From NCBI RefSeq assembly GCF_013623835.1, contig NZ_JABKDE010000002.1:248001-312000 (forward strand): 64,000 nt of DNA, in the 5' to 3' direction. Source of the stretch: Brevibacterium oceani. Lineage in GTDB: Bacteria > Actinomycetota > Actinomycetes > Actinomycetales > Brevibacteriaceae. The notes beneath the pieces are model-generated. The model made no database searches. It worked only from the letters and a program-made list of their open reading frames with translations, and had not been told where the DNA came from. Positions 22,414-31,662 of this stretch are shown in pieces (within the stretch, counting starts at the first letter, position 1; the number at the start of each line of letters is the position of its first letter). Both the position numbers and the translations under genes were made by a program.

Positions 22414-23346
22414 GTGGATATCGTCTTCGCCGGAACCCCGGATGTCGCAGTGCCGGCCCTTGAGGCCCTGGCCGAATCCGAGCACCGCATCCGTGCGGTC
22501 CTCACCCGCCCCGATGCGCCGGTGGGTCGCAAGCGCATCCTCACGTCCTCACCGGTGAAGACCCGCGCCCGCGAACTCGGACTCGACGTCATCGAAGCCG
22601 ACCGGCTGCGCGGAGACGTCATCACCACGCTGCGCGGACTCGAGGTCGACGCCGTGGCCGTCGTCGCCTTCGGCGCCATCGCCGGACCCGCCGCCCTGGC
22701 CACCGCCCGACTCGGCTGGTTCAACCTCCACTTCTCACTGCTGCCGCACTACCGCGGCGCGGCCCCCGTCCAGCGCGCCCTCATCGACGGCGTCGACCGC
22801 AGCGGAGTGAGCGTGTTCAGGATCGACGAAGGCATGGACACCGGTCCCGTGCTGCGCCGCCGCGAACTCGACCTCGACCACCCGGACGTCGCCGCCGCCC
22901 TCGACGACTACGCGCACCGCGGCGCCCCCGAACTCGTCACCGCCCTCGACGAACTCGCCGCAGGAACCGCGACGGAGACCCCGCAGACCGGCGAGGCGAG
23001 CCACGCGGAGAAGATCACCGTCGCCGACGCCCGCCTCGACTTCACAGAACCCGCCGCCCGCGTCATCGACCGCGCCCGCGGCACCAGCCCGAGCCCCGGC
23101 CCGTGGGCGGAACTCGACGGCAGACGAACGAAGCTCTTCTGCCTCACCCCGGCCCCCGAGATCACCGCGGACGCGGACCCCGGCACACTGCGGACCGCGC
23201 AGACCGCGGCCGTGCTGCGCTGCGGGGACGGCTGGGTGCACGTCGCCTGGATCCAGCCCTTCGGCAAACCCCGGATGTCCGCAGCGGACTATCTGCGCGG
23301 ACACGGCGAGATCCGCTTCGACCAGATCACCGACCAGGGAGCATGA
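22414..23346 (+). CDS. fmt: Methionyl-tRNA formyltransferase
   Basis: 310 aa from GTG 22414 (VDIVFAGTPDVAVPALEAL). Formylates initiator Met-tRNA with 10-formyl-THF. The formyltransferase signature is FNLHFSLLPHYRGAAPVQRALIDG, split around the active-site Asn and His, with the catalytic aspartate in RIDEGMDTGPVL. The C-terminal OB-like tRNA-binding domain follows about residue 205. Leaderless-type promoter directly upstream and ATGA overlap with rsmB downstream. A def gene, often next to fmt, is not in the window. Confidence 0.96.
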   Translation: MDIVFAGTPDVAVPALEALAESEHRIRAVLTRPDAPVGRKRILTSSPVKTRARELGLDVIEADRLRGDVITTLRGLEVDAVAVVAFGAIAGPAALATARLGWFNLHFSLLPHYRGAAPVQRALIDGVDRSGVSVFRIDEGMDTGPVLRRRELDLDHPDVAAALDDYAHRGAPELVTALDELAAGTATETPQTGEASHAEKITVADARLDFTEPAARVIDRARGTSPSPGPWAELDGRRTKLFCLTPAPEITADADPGTLRTAQTAAVLRCGDGWVHVAWIQPFGKPRMSAADYLRGHGEIRFDQITDQGA

Positions 23347-24767
23347 CACGCATGGCTGAGACAGCAGGCACCGGCGCAGGCCGTGGAGGCCGAACAGACA
23401 AGGGAAAGAACCTGCCTCGCCGCATCGCCTGGGAGGTCCTCCTCGACGTGGCGACGAAGGACGCCTACGCCAACCTCCTGCTGCCGGCGAAGCTCGCCCG
23501 CACCCGACTGAACGCCCAGGACGCCGCCTTCACCACCGAACTCACCTACGGCGCGCTGCGCCGCCAGAAGTTCTACGACGCCGTCATCGCAGCCGCGGCG
23601 GCCCGGCCGGTGGAGAAGATCGACGCCGAACCGCTGGCCGCGATGCGCCTCGGCGCCCACCAGCTGCTGTCCATGCGCGTGCCCGACCATGCGGCGCTCT
23701 CCGAGACGGTCTCCGTGGTCAAACGCTCGGCGCCGAAGACCGCCGGATTCGTCAACGCGGTGCTCCGACGCATCTCCGAGGCGACACCCGGAGAATTGCT
23801 CGACCGGGTCACCGACGGCACCTCTGAGACCCAGCGCCTGGCCATCGAACACTCCCACCCCGACTGGATCGTGCGCGCCCTGACCCAGGCGCTGAAGGGA
23901 CACGGACGCGACGCCGGCGAACTCGACGACCTCCTCATCGCCGACAACGCCGCGGCCAAGGTCGGCGTCAGCGCCCTGCCCGGCCTCATCGATCGCGCCG
24001 AACTGCCCGGAGAGGCGACCCCGCTCTCACCCATCGGCGTCACCCTGGACACGGCAGTCCCACGGGACGTCCCGGCCGTCGCCGACGGGCGAGCCCGCGT
24101 CCAGGACGAAGGCTCGGCACTCGTCGCCCTGGCGCTGGCCGAGGTCGACGCCCCCGCGGGCACCTGGGCCGACCTGTGCGCCGGCCCCGGGGGCAAGGCC
24201 GCCGTCCTCGGTGCCGCGGCCGCGCAGTCGTCGACGCAGCTCGCCGCCTTCGACTCGAGCGAACACCGTGTCGACCTCGTGCGCGACTCCACCCAGGCGC
24301 TGCACAACGTCACCGCCGAGGTCCGCGACGGCCGGTCGGCCCAGGGCCCCTACGCCAAGGTCCTCGTCGACGTGCCCTGCTCCGGACTCGGTGCGCTGCG
24401 CCGTCGCCCCGAGGCCCGCTACCGCCGGCAGCCGAACGACATCACCGCTCTGACCGGTCTGCAGCGAGAACTGCTCACCGCGGCCCTCGACGCCTGCGCA
24501 CCCGGGGGAGTGGTGGCCTACTCGACCTGCTCACCGCACTATGCCGAGACCGTGCTCATCGTCGACGAGGTGCTGCGCACCCGGACGAAGGCCGGCGATG
24601 GAGACGTCGAGGTCCTCGACGCCCCAGGCGTGCTCGAGACCATCACCGGCACCTCGGCGGCCGACTTCGCCTCGGTGACCCGCGGCGAGGGACGCTTCGC
24701 CCAGCTCTGGCCCCACCTGCACAACACCGACGGAATGTTCCTGGCTCTCCTGCGAAAGGCGAAATGA
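23343..24767 (+). CDS. rsmB: 16S rRNA (cytosine967-C5)-methyltransferase RsmB
   Basis: 474 aa from ATG 23343 in the ATGA overlap with fmt; an in-frame ATG at 23352 is an alternative. An N-terminal NusB-like RNA-binding domain (about 20-150) is followed by a Rossmann methyltransferase. SAM-binding motif [14 protein letters not shown], the first cysteine in [18 protein letters not shown], and the catalytic cysteine in [11 protein letters not shown] are all present, which marks an m5C enzyme with the two-cysteine mechanism. Modifies C967 in helix 31 of 16S rRNA. rpe starts 4 nt after. Confidence 0.94.
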   Translation: MTRMAETAGTGAGRGGRTDKGKNLPRRIAWEVLLDVATKDAYANLLLPAKLARTRLNAQDAAFTTELTYGALRRQKFYDAVIAAAAARPVEKIDAEPLAAMRLGAHQLLSMRVPDHAALSETVSVVKRSAPKTAGFVNAVLRRISEATPGELLDRVTDGTSETQRLAIEHSHPDWIVRALTQALKGHGRDAGELDDLLIADNAAAKVGVSALPGLIDRAELPGEATPLSPIGVTLDTAVPRDVPAVADGRARVQDEGSALVALALAEVDAPAGTWADLCAGPGGKAAVLGAAAAQSSTQLAAFDSSEHRVDLVRDSTQALHNVTAEVRDGRSAQGPYAKVLVDVPCSGLGALRRRPEARYRRQPNDITALTGLQRELLTAALDACAPGGVVAYSTCSPHYAETVLIVDEVLRTRTKAGDGDVEVLDAPGVLETITGTSAADFASVTRGEGRFAQLWPHLHNTDGMFLALLRKAK

Positions 24768-24771
24768 CCCC

Positions 24772-25434
24772 ATGGCGATCGACATCAACCCCTCCATCCT
24801 GTCCTCGGACTTCTCCGACCTGCGCGGAGAGCTCGAGAAGATCAGCACCGCCGATATGGCCCACATCGACGTGATGGACAACCACTTCGTGCCGAACCTC
24901 ACCTTCGGCCCGCCCGTGGTCGAACGCATCCAGGCGATCTCCCCGATCCCGCTCGACGCCCACCTCATGATCGCCGACGCCGACCGCAACGCCCCCGTGT
25001 ACGCGGAGATCGGCTGCGCCTCGGTGACCTTCCACGCCGAGGCGGCCGCCGCACCCGTGCGCCTGGCCCGGGAACTGCGGAAGCTCGGTGCCAAGGCCAG
25101 CCTCGCACTCAAGCCCGCGACCCCGATCGAACCCTTCGTCGACCTCCTCGGCGAATTCGACCAGATCCTCATCATGACCGTCGAACCCGGCTTCGGCGGA
25201 CAGAAGTTCCTCGACGTGTGCCTGCCGAAGATCGCTCGGACCAGGGAAGCCATCTCCGCGTCCGGCCTCGAGATCCGCCTCCAGGTCGACGGCGGAGTCT
25301 CCGCCGCGACGATCGACCGAGTCGTCGACGCCGGCGCCGACGTCCTCGTGGCCGGCTCCGCTGTCTACGGCGCCGAGGACGCCGCCTCCGCGATCTCGCA
25401 GCTGCGCGAACTCGCCGCCGCCCACACCCACTGA
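24772..25434 (+). CDS. rpe: Ribulose-phosphate 3-epimerase
   Basis: 220 aa TIM barrel. Interconverts ribulose-5-phosphate and xylulose-5-phosphate in the pentose phosphate pathway. Family motifs are [13 protein letters not shown] at the N-terminus, [17 protein letters not shown] with metal ligands and substrate contacts, [19 protein letters not shown], and VDGGVSAAT near the C-terminus. Follows rsmB by 4 nt, so it is probably the last gene of fmt-rsmB-rpe. Confidence 0.97.
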   Translation: MAIDINPSILSSDFSDLRGELEKISTADMAHIDVMDNHFVPNLTFGPPVVERIQAISPIPLDAHLMIADADRNAPVYAEIGCASVTFHAEAAAAPVRLARELRKLGAKASLALKPATPIEPFVDLLGEFDQILIMTVEPGFGGQKFLDVCLPKIARTREAISASGLEIRLQVDGGVSAATIDRVVDAGADVLVAGSAVYGAEDAASAISQLRELAAAHTH

Positions 25435-25482
25435 CCGTCCCGGGTCGAGACCCTTCGACCCGCTGTCCGAAATGAGCCGCCG

Positions 25483-26148
25483 ATGGAACTGCTCGACTGG
25501 TTGAACACTCCCGCTTTCGAGCTGCTGGGCAAGCCCGTGCCGTACTCCGACCTGTTCGGCAACATCTGCGCCCTGGCCACGGTCGTGCTCGCCCTGCGCC
25601 GGAACATCCTGTCCTGGCCGGTGCAGATCCTCGGGTCGATCCTCCTCTTCTCCGCCAGCGTGTCCGCCGGACTCGGCGGCAACGCCTCGCGGCAGGTCGT
25701 CATCATCGTCGCCGCAGTCTGGGGCTGGACCCAGTGGAAGAAGTCGCGCGAGACCTCCGGTGAGGTCATCGTGCGGTGGGCCAGCTGGAAGGAGCGGGGT
25801 CTGCTGCTCGCCGCCCTGCTCATCGGCACCGGCGTCTTCGGATGGATCCTCGCCCTCGGCGGCTGGTCATGGAACCCGTACCCGGACGCCTACATCTTCA
25901 TCGGCTCCCTCGTGGCCATGTACGCCCAGGGCCGGGCCATCGTCGAGTTCTGGTTCGTCTGGCTGGCCGTCGATCTCGTCGGGATCCCCCTGGCCGTGGC
26001 CGGCGGCCTCGTCTTCTCCGGAGCCGTCTACCTCATCTTCCTCGTCATGGTCGTCCTCGGGCTCCTCGACTGGTCGAAGCGATCGAAGCAGACGATCTCG
26101 GCCCCGCACCGCTCGGCCACCGAGATCGGCCGCGACCCCGACGACTGA
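25483..26148 (+). CDS. pnuC: Nicotinamide riboside/nicotinamide mononucleoside transporter PnuC
   Basis: 221 aa, about seven membrane spans. The N-terminal WLNTPAFELLGKPVPYSDLFGN and the central AAVWGWTQWKK plus WFVWLAVDLVGIPL segments are typical of PnuC (SWEET-like fold). It imports nicotinamide riboside by facilitated diffusion for NAD synthesis. The 48-nt upstream gap shows no clear promoter, riboswitch or ribosome-binding site. No nadR or nadQ is nearby. The C-terminal 20 residues are charged and cytoplasmic. Confidence 0.9.
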   Translation: MELLDWLNTPAFELLGKPVPYSDLFGNICALATVVLALRRNILSWPVQILGSILLFSASVSAGLGGNASRQVVIIVAAVWGWTQWKKSRETSGEVIVRWASWKERGLLLAALLIGTGVFGWILALGGWSWNPYPDAYIFIGSLVAMYAQGRAIVEFWFVWLAVDLVGIPLAVAGGLVFSGAVYLIFLVMVVLGLLDWSKRSKQTISAPHRSATEIGRDPDD

Positions 26149-26212
26149 GCCCGCACTGCCGGTGACCGTTCGGAACATGAGACCCCTTAAGCCTCGGTTC
26201 GGACAGATGCAT

Positions 26213-26224
26213 TAGGCTGGTCGG
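26213..26224 (+). promoter_or_regulatory. Putative leaderless promoter -10 box of hisE
   Basis: TAGGCT (26213-26218), then 6 nt, then the hisE GTG at 26225. The 76-nt gap after pnuC holds no Shine-Dalgarno sequence. This is likely the main promoter of the his-trp run that follows. Confidence 0.7.
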
Positions 26225-26488
26225 GTGAAGACCTTTGAGACTCTCTACGCCGAACTCCTGCAGAAATCCCACGATCGACCGACCGGCTCGAAGACCGTGG
26301 CCGAACTCGATGCCGGAGTCCATGCGATCGGCAAGAAGGTCGTCGAGGAAGCCGCCGAGGTGTGGATGGCCGCCGAATACGAATCCCGCGAGGAACTCGC
26401 GTCCGAGATCTCCCAGCTGCTCTACCACGTGCAGGTGATGATGATCGCCAAGGGGCTCAGCCTCGACGACGTCAACGTCCATCTCTGA
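26225..26488 (+). CDS. hisE: Phosphoribosyl-ATP diphosphatase
   Basis: 87 aa, stand-alone HisE and not the HisIE fusion; hisI is separate at 31.3 kb. All-alpha MazG-like nucleotide pyrophosphohydrolase with the acidic metal motif [14 protein letters not shown] and the second helix [18 protein letters not shown]. Hydrolyses phosphoribosyl-ATP to phosphoribosyl-AMP, step 2 of histidine synthesis. hisG follows after 53 nt, a normal actinobacterial pair. Confidence 0.95.
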   Translation: MKTFETLYAELLQKSHDRPTGSKTVAELDAGVHAIGKKVVEEAAEVWMAAEYESREELASEISQLLYHVQVMMIAKGLSLDDVNVHL

Positions 26489-26541
26489 GACCTCCGCGAC
26501 ATCCGCCCGAACCTTCAGCCCCACAACTCACAAGGGACCCC

Positions 26542-27381
26542 ATGCTGCGTGTAGCCGTGCCCAACAAGGGCGCACTCTCCGAAGCCGCCTCCGACATGCT
26601 CAGCGAGGCCGGATACTCCACCCGACGCGGAACCAAGACGCTCGTCCATCAGGATGAGTTGGGCGGGGTCGAATTCTTCTACCTGCGCCCCCGCGACATC
26701 GCCATCTACGTCGGATCGGGCATCCTCGATGCCGGCATCACCGGCCGGGACCTGCTGCTCGAGTCGAAGGTCGAGGCCCAGGAAGTGCTCGGCCTCGGAT
26801 TCGGCGCCTCCCGCTTCTTCTACGCCGGCACCGCCGGTGCGTTCAGCTCTCCCGACGAACTCGGCGGGGCCCGCATCGCCACGAGCTTTCCGAATCTCGT
26901 CGCCGCCGACATCGAACGGCGCGGCATCGACGCGAAGACCGTCCAGCTCGACGGGGCCATCGAGGTCTCGATCCAGCTCGGCGTCGCCGACGCCATCGCC
27001 GATGTCGTCGAGACCGGCTCGACGCTGCGCGCCGCCGGGCTCGAGACCTTCGGAGAGCCGCTGCTCGAATCCGAGGGCGTGCTCATCCAACGCGAGGGTG
27101 CCGAGGAGCGTATCAGTGTGCTCCGTCGCCGCCTCGAATCCGTCATGGTCGCCCGACAGTACGTGCTCGTCGACTACAACATCGAAGAGCGGCTCGTGCC
27201 CGAGGCGATCTCCCTGACCCCGGGACTCGAGTCGCCGACCGTCTCACCCCTGCAGGAGACCGGCTGGGTCGCCGTGCGGGTGATGGTCGAGGCCAAGGAG
27301 GTCAACAATGTCATGGACCGCCTCTACGGAGTCGGAGCCCGTGCGATCCTGGTGACGAACATTGGCGCCTGCCGAATCTGA
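26542..27381 (+). CDS. hisG: ATP phosphoribosyltransferase (long form)
   Basis: 279 aa from ATG 26542 (MLRVAVPNKGALSEAA) behind AAGGGA. First, feedback-inhibited step of histidine synthesis. Catalytic periplasmic-binding-like domains occupy about 1-205, including the PRPP loop DGAIEVSIQLGVADAIADV, and the C-terminal ACT-like regulatory domain that binds histidine spans about 208-279 (MVEAKEVNNVMDRLYGVGA). This is the long form that needs no HisZ. It overlaps the next gene if that gene starts at TTG 27362. Confidence 0.96.
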   Translation: MLRVAVPNKGALSEAASDMLSEAGYSTRRGTKTLVHQDELGGVEFFYLRPRDIAIYVGSGILDAGITGRDLLLESKVEAQEVLGLGFGASRFFYAGTAGAFSSPDELGGARIATSFPNLVAADIERRGIDAKTVQLDGAIEVSIQLGVADAIADVVETGSTLRAAGLETFGEPLLESEGVLIQREGAEERISVLRRRLESVMVARQYVLVDYNIEERLVPEAISLTPGLESPTVSPLQETGWVAVRVMVEAKEVNNVMDRLYGVGARAILVTNIGACRI

Positions 27382-27823
27382 TCTGCGGATGTTCCGGCCC
27401 CGACAGGTGCGCGTGATCAGCCTCGTCGGCGCCGTCGTCGTGTTCGCAGGCTTCGCGATCCTGTCCGTGGCGCTCTTCGCCGTGGACTGGGAACCCTGGA
27501 CCGTGCTCGACATGGTATGGATGAACCTGCTGGGCATCGGCTTCGGAGCGGCCCTGCTGCGCATCGCCGACATCCACGCTCGACCGAGCGAGACCGGGCT
27601 GATGGTGCGGAACATGGTGCGCACGCGCCGCTTCGAATGGGGGCAGATCCTCGGGGTGACGTTCTCATCCGAGGGCGACGATCCCTGGCCGCTGCTCGAC
27701 CTCGCCGACGGCACCACGTACCCGGTGATGGCGATCCAGCATGCCGACGGCCCCCGCGCCCACGCGGAGGTCGCACGATTGCGTATGCTCGTCAGCAGAC
27801 GCACCCACTTCAAGGAGGACTAG
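27362..27823 (+). CDS. PH-domain-like membrane protein after hisG
   Basis: 153 aa from TTG 27362; an internal ATG at 27389 (MFRPRQVRV), 7 nt after the hisG stop, is an equally possible start and loses only 9 residues. Two hydrophobic spans (about 20-43 and 50-68) are followed by a soluble beta-rich domain, RPSETGLMVRNMVRTRRFEW to ARLRMLVSRR, of the bacterial PH type. Proteins of this type follow hisG in many actinobacteria (Rv2120c is the mycobacterial example). No catalytic residues; role unknown. AAGGAGG for the next gene lies within its last codons. Confidence 0.78.
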   Translation: MAPAESDLRMFRPRQVRVISLVGAVVVFAGFAILSVALFAVDWEPWTVLDMVWMNLLGIGFGAALLRIADIHARPSETGLMVRNMVRTRRFEWGQILGVTFSSEGDDPWPLLDLADGTTYPVMAIQHADGPRAHAEVARLRMLVSRRTHFKED

Positions 27824-27825
27824 GA

Positions 27826-29022
27826 ATGGCGAACGAGACACCGACGGGGCCGCTGACCGGATACACCGTCGTCGATCTCTCCCGTGCCCTCGCCGGACCC
27901 CACGCGGGAATGATGTTCGGCGACCTCGGTGCCCGAGTGATCAAGGTCGAGAACCCGGGCAGGGGTGATGACTCCCGCTCCTGGGGACCGCCCTTCGTCG
28001 GCCCCGAGGACGATCCGCAGGCCACCTACTTCTTCTCCTGCAACCGCAACAAGGAATCCATCGCCCTTGACCTCAAGTCCGAGACCGGCACGGACACGCT
28101 GACCGCGCTCATCGCCCGCGCCGACGTGCTCATCGAGAACTTCCGCTCCGGTGTCCTCGACCGCCTCGGCTTCTCCACCACCCGGTGCATGGAGATCAAC
28201 CCCCGTCTCGTCATCCTCTCGATCACCGGGTTCGGGCACGACGGCCCCGAGGCCGCCCGCGCCGGTTATGACCAGATCGCCCAGGGCGAGGCCGGGCTGA
28301 TGTCCCTGACCGGGTCCGGACCCGAGGACATGCAGCGTGTGGGAGTGCCGATCGCCGACCTGCTCGCCGGCATCTACGGCTCGTACGGAGTCCTCGCGGC
28401 CCTGCTCGAACGCGAACGCACCGGCAGGGGCAAGGTCGTGCGCACCTCGCTCATCGCCGGCATGGTCGGCGTCCACGCCTTCCAGGGCACCCGGGCCACC
28501 GTGGCCGGTCAGGAACCGCAGCCCGGCGGCAACCACCATCCGTCGCTGTCTCCCTACGGACTCTTCGCCTGCCGCGACGGCGCCGTGCAGATCTCCGTGG
28601 GCAATGAGAACCTGTGGCAGAAGTTCTGCGCGGCCTTCGACATCGACCCCGCGAAAGACGGCTTCGCCGACAATGCCGCCCGCGTGGCCAACCGTCCTGC
28701 GCTCATCGAACTCATCGAGGATCGCTTCGGGTCCTTCGACTCCGCCGACCTGCTGGAGAAGCTCACCGCAGCGGGCATCCCCTCGGGCACCGTGCGCACC
28801 CTGCCGGAGGTCTACGAATGGGAGCAGGCGCTGAGCCAAGGACTCAAGGTCTCCGTCGACCACCCGGTCCTCGGCGACATCGACTTGCCCGGCCCGCCGC
28901 TGCGGTTCTTCGACGCGGGCGCCGACGGCGAGGTCGAGACCACGCGCACCGCCCATGACGCTCCGCCGCTGCTCGACGAGGATGCCGAATCCATCGCCGC
29001 GTGGCTCGCCGGCGGAAACTGA
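27826..29022 (+). CDS. Family III (CaiB/BaiF) CoA-transferase
   Basis: 398 aa from ATG 27826, preceded by AAGGAGG at 7 nt. Opens with LTGYTVVDLSRALAGPHAGMMFGDLGARVIKVE, split across the typical N-terminal Rossmann domain. The catalytic aspartate is in the GVPIADLLAGIYG segment (about D177), where family III enzymes form an aspartyl-CoA thioester. NKESIALDLKSETG and the C-terminal domain are intact, and length is normal. Substrate unknown: the family includes formyl-, succinyl- and carnitine-CoA transferases. Lies inside the his cluster next to a carboxyltransferase, 10 nt apart, which suggests a shared acyl-CoA role. Confidence 0.88.
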   Translation: MANETPTGPLTGYTVVDLSRALAGPHAGMMFGDLGARVIKVENPGRGDDSRSWGPPFVGPEDDPQATYFFSCNRNKESIALDLKSETGTDTLTALIARADVLIENFRSGVLDRLGFSTTRCMEINPRLVILSITGFGHDGPEAARAGYDQIAQGEAGLMSLTGSGPEDMQRVGVPIADLLAGIYGSYGVLAALLERERTGRGKVVRTSLIAGMVGVHAFQGTRATVAGQEPQPGGNHHPSLSPYGLFACRDGAVQISVGNENLWQKFCAAFDIDPAKDGFADNAARVANRPALIELIEDRFGSFDSADLLEKLTAAGIPSGTVRTLPEVYEWEQALSQGLKVSVDHPVLGDIDLPGPPLRFFDAGADGEVETTRTAHDAPPLLDEDAESIAAWLAGGN

Positions 29023-29032
29023 GAGGGTCCCC

Positions 29033-30535
29033 ATGGCACGCCTGAACGCACACGAACTCGTCGACATCGTCCTCGACGAGGGCTCCTTCGTCTCCTGGGA
29101 CACCACCCCCATCGAACCCGCGGGAGGGATCTCGGAGGGCTACGCGGCCGAACTCGCCGCCGCTCGGGAGAAGTCCGGGGTCGATGAGGCCATCATCACC
29201 GGTGAGGGGACCATCGCCGGGCGTCGGGTCGCCGTGGTCGCCGGAGAGTTCCGGTTCCTCGCCGGCTCGATCGGCGTCGCCGCCGCGGAACGTCTCGTCG
29301 ACGCCATCGAACGCGCCACCCTCGAGGGGCTGCCGCTGCTGGCCGGCCCGGCCTCCGGCGGCACGCGGATGCAGGAGGGTACGATCGCCTTCCTATCGAT
29401 GGTCAAGATCACCAACGCCGTCGTCGCCCACCGCCGTGCCGGTCTGCCCTACCTCGTTTACCTCCGGCACCCCACGACCGGCGGAGTCTTCGCGTCCTGG
29501 GGGTCGCTGGGACACGTCACCGTGGCCGAACCCGGTTCCCTCATCGGCTTCCTCGGACCCCGTGTCTTCGAAGCCATCTACGGGGAGAAGTTCCCGGAGA
29601 ACGTCCAGACCGGTGAGAACCTCCACAAGATGGGCATCATCGACGCCGTTATCGGCCCCGAGCGGATCACCGCAACCGTCGCGCGCGTCCTCGACGTGCT
29701 CATGGGTGCCAAGGAGGTTCCCGCACCGGTTCCGAACCCGGACACCGCGCCCGCCGAGGTCGACCCGGACTCCGACGCGTGGGCGGCGATCACGATCTCC
29801 CGCCGACCCGAACGACCCGGAGTGCGCGACCTGCTGCGCACTGCGGCGAACACCGTGCTCCCGCTCAACGGCACCGGCGAGGGGGAGAAGGACCCCGGAC
29901 TGCTCCTGGCCCTGGCGAAGTTCGGTTCGGCACCGTGCATCGTGCTCGGTCAGGACCGGTTCAGGCAGGACTCCCGCGCCCCGCTGGGACCGGCCGCGCT
30001 GCGCGAGGCACGCCGCGGCATGCGTCTGGCCGCCGAGCTGCACCTTCCGCTGGTGACCGTCATCGACACCCCCGGGGCCGCGCTGTCGAAGGAAGCCGAG
30101 GAAGGCGGCATCGCCGGTGAGATCGCCCGCAGCCTCGCCGATCTCGCCAACCTCGACGCCCCGTCGGTGTCCCTCATCCTCGGTGAGGGATCCGGCGGAG
30201 GCGCGCTGGCGCTGATCCCGACCGACCGAGTGCTCAGCGCCGAACACGGCTGGCTCTCACCGCTGCCGCCCGAGGGCGCCTCGGCGATCGTGCACCGCAC
30301 CGTGGACAGGGCACCGGAGATGGCTCAGAGCCAGGGTGTGCATGCCCCCATGCTCCAGGCCACCGGAGTCGTCGACCGGATCATCGCCGAAGCCCCCGAT
30401 GCCAGTGACGAGCCGCTGGACTTCGTCGCCAGGGTCGGTGCCACACTCGAATACGAACTCATCTCGCTCATGCGCGAACCCTCGGCGAGGCGACTGGCCC
30501 GCAGGATGGATCGCTATCGGGGTCTGGGAATCTAG
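29033..30535 (+). CDS. Biotin-dependent acyl-CoA carboxyltransferase, fused beta-alpha type
   Basis: 500 aa from ATG 29033 (MARLNAHELVDIVLDEGSF). Two crotonase-fold halves: AccD-like at about 1-225 (GGTRMQEGTIAFLSM, HPTTGGVFASWGSLG, with GPRVFEAIYGE) and AccA-like at about 260-495 (VTVIDTPGAALSKEAEEGGIAGEIARSL in pieces, ILGEGSGGGALAL). There is no zinc ribbon at the N-terminus. It transfers carboxyl from carboxybiotin to an acyl-CoA; acetyl- or propionyl-CoA is likely. No biotin carboxylase/BCCP is in the window, so it needs a partner encoded elsewhere. hisF follows 9 nt after. Confidence 0.85.
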   Translation: MARLNAHELVDIVLDEGSFVSWDTTPIEPAGGISEGYAAELAAAREKSGVDEAIITGEGTIAGRRVAVVAGEFRFLAGSIGVAAAERLVDAIERATLEGLPLLAGPASGGTRMQEGTIAFLSMVKITNAVVAHRRAGLPYLVYLRHPTTGGVFASWGSLGHVTVAEPGSLIGFLGPRVFEAIYGEKFPENVQTGENLHKMGIIDAVIGPERITATVARVLDVLMGAKEVPAPVPNPDTAPAEVDPDSDAWAAITISRRPERPGVRDLLRTAANTVLPLNGTGEGEKDPGLLLALAKFGSAPCIVLGQDRFRQDSRAPLGPAALREARRGMRLAAELHLPLVTVIDTPGAALSKEAEEGGIAGEIARSLADLANLDAPSVSLILGEGSGGGALALIPTDRVLSAEHGWLSPLPPEGASAIVHRTVDRAPEMAQSQGVHAPMLQATGVVDRIIAEAPDASDEPLDFVARVGATLEYELISLMREPSARRLARRMDRYRGLGI

Positions 30536-30544
30536 GAGGACTGA

Positions 30545-31309
30545 GTGGTAGCTGTCAGAGTCATCCCCTGTCTCGACGTCGACGGCGGTCGTGTCGTCAA
30601 GGGCGTGAAGTTCGCCGACCTCAAGGACGCCGGAGATCCCGTCGAACTCGCGCACCGCTACGGCGAATCCGGGGCCGACGAACTCACCTTCCTCGATGTC
30701 ACCGCGAGCAGCGGAGACCGCGAAACCGTCCATGACGTCGTCCGCTCCTGCGCAGAACAGGTGTTCATCCCGCTGACCGTCGGCGGGGGAGTGCGCAGCG
30801 CCTCCGACGTCGACCGGCTGCTGCGCGACGGTGCCGACAAGGTGTCCGTCAACACCTCGGCGGTGGCGAGGCCCGAACTCATCAGCGAGATCTCCCACCA
30901 CTTCGGCAACCAGGTCCTCGTCCTCTCACTCGACGCCCGGCGCACTCAAGGGGCGAGCACACAGTCGGGATTCGAGGTCACCACCCGCGGCGGACGCGAA
31001 GGCACCGGCCGCTGTGCGATCGACTGGATCCGTGAGGCCGCCGACCGCGGAGTCGGTGAGATCCTGCTCAACTCCATCGACGCCGACGGCACCCGGGAAG
31101 GATTCGACCTCGAACTCATCTCCGCAGCCCGCGCCGCCGTCGACGTCCCGCTCATCGCCTCCGGCGGAGCCGGCCGGGTCGAACACTTCGCCCCCGCCGT
31201 CGCCGCCGGCGCCGATGCGCTCCTGGCCGCGAGCGTCTTCCACTTCGGGACGCTGAGCATCGCCGAGGTCAAAGCGGCCCTGGCCGCCGAAGGGATCGAC
31301 GTCCGATGA
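30545..31309 (+). CDS. hisF: Imidazole glycerol phosphate synthase cyclase subunit
   Basis: 254 aa, GTG start behind AGGAGG at 6 nt. TIM barrel with the two catalytic aspartates, D11 in [16 protein letters not shown] and the one in LVLSLDARR (about 131). [10 protein letters not shown] and [12 protein letters not shown] are the phosphate-binding loops. Forms imidazole glycerol phosphate and AICAR together with HisH, which is not encoded in the window. Loop [20 protein letters not shown] is slightly longer than in enteric HisF. ATGA overlap with hisI. Confidence 0.97.
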   Translation: MVAVRVIPCLDVDGGRVVKGVKFADLKDAGDPVELAHRYGESGADELTFLDVTASSGDRETVHDVVRSCAEQVFIPLTVGGGVRSASDVDRLLRDGADKVSVNTSAVARPELISEISHHFGNQVLVLSLDARRTQGASTQSGFEVTTRGGREGTGRCAIDWIREAADRGVGEILLNSIDADGTREGFDLELISAARAAVDVPLIASGGAGRVEHFAPAVAAGADALLAASVFHFGTLSIAEVKAALAAEGIDVR

Positions 31310-31662
31310 GCCGCGACGTCGACGCGACCCCCGAGAACTGGCGGGAACTCATCCGGCCCAATGCGGACGGGCTCGTGCCCGTCATCGTCCAGGAGGCCAC
31401 GAGCCGCGACGTGCTCATGCTCGCCTGGATGGACATCGAAGCCGTCCAGCGCACCCTGGACACGCGGCGGGCGACCTACTGGTCGCGCTCCCGACAGGAG
31501 TACTGGGTCAAGGGCGAGACCTCGGGGCATGTCCAGCATGTGCGCTCACTCAGCCTCGACTGCGACGCCGACGCCCTGCTGCTGAGCGTCGACCAGACCG
31601 GACCCGCCTGCCACACGAACACACCGACCTGCTTCACCGGAAGGACCATCAGTGCCGACTGA
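31306..31662 (+). CDS. hisI: Phosphoribosyl-AMP cyclohydrolase
   Basis: 118 aa, stand-alone HisI. Opens the adenine ring of phosphoribosyl-AMP, step 3 of histidine synthesis. Signature segments [20 protein letters not shown] and [18 protein letters not shown], the metal-binding DCDADALLL, and the cysteine pair in [12 protein letters not shown] are all intact. It overlaps trpE by 11 nt, so his and trp genes are joined in one transcription unit. Confidence 0.97.
   Translation: MSRDVDATPENWRELIRPNADGLVPVIVQEATSRDVLMLAWMDIEAVQRTLDTRRATYWSRSRQEYWVKGETSGHVQHVRSLSLDCDADALLLSVDQTGPACHTNTPTCFTGRTISAD

Noticed and set aside
31600-31652. trp attenuator or leader peptide before trpE
   Set aside because: hisI overlaps trpE and no run of Trp codons occurs upstream.
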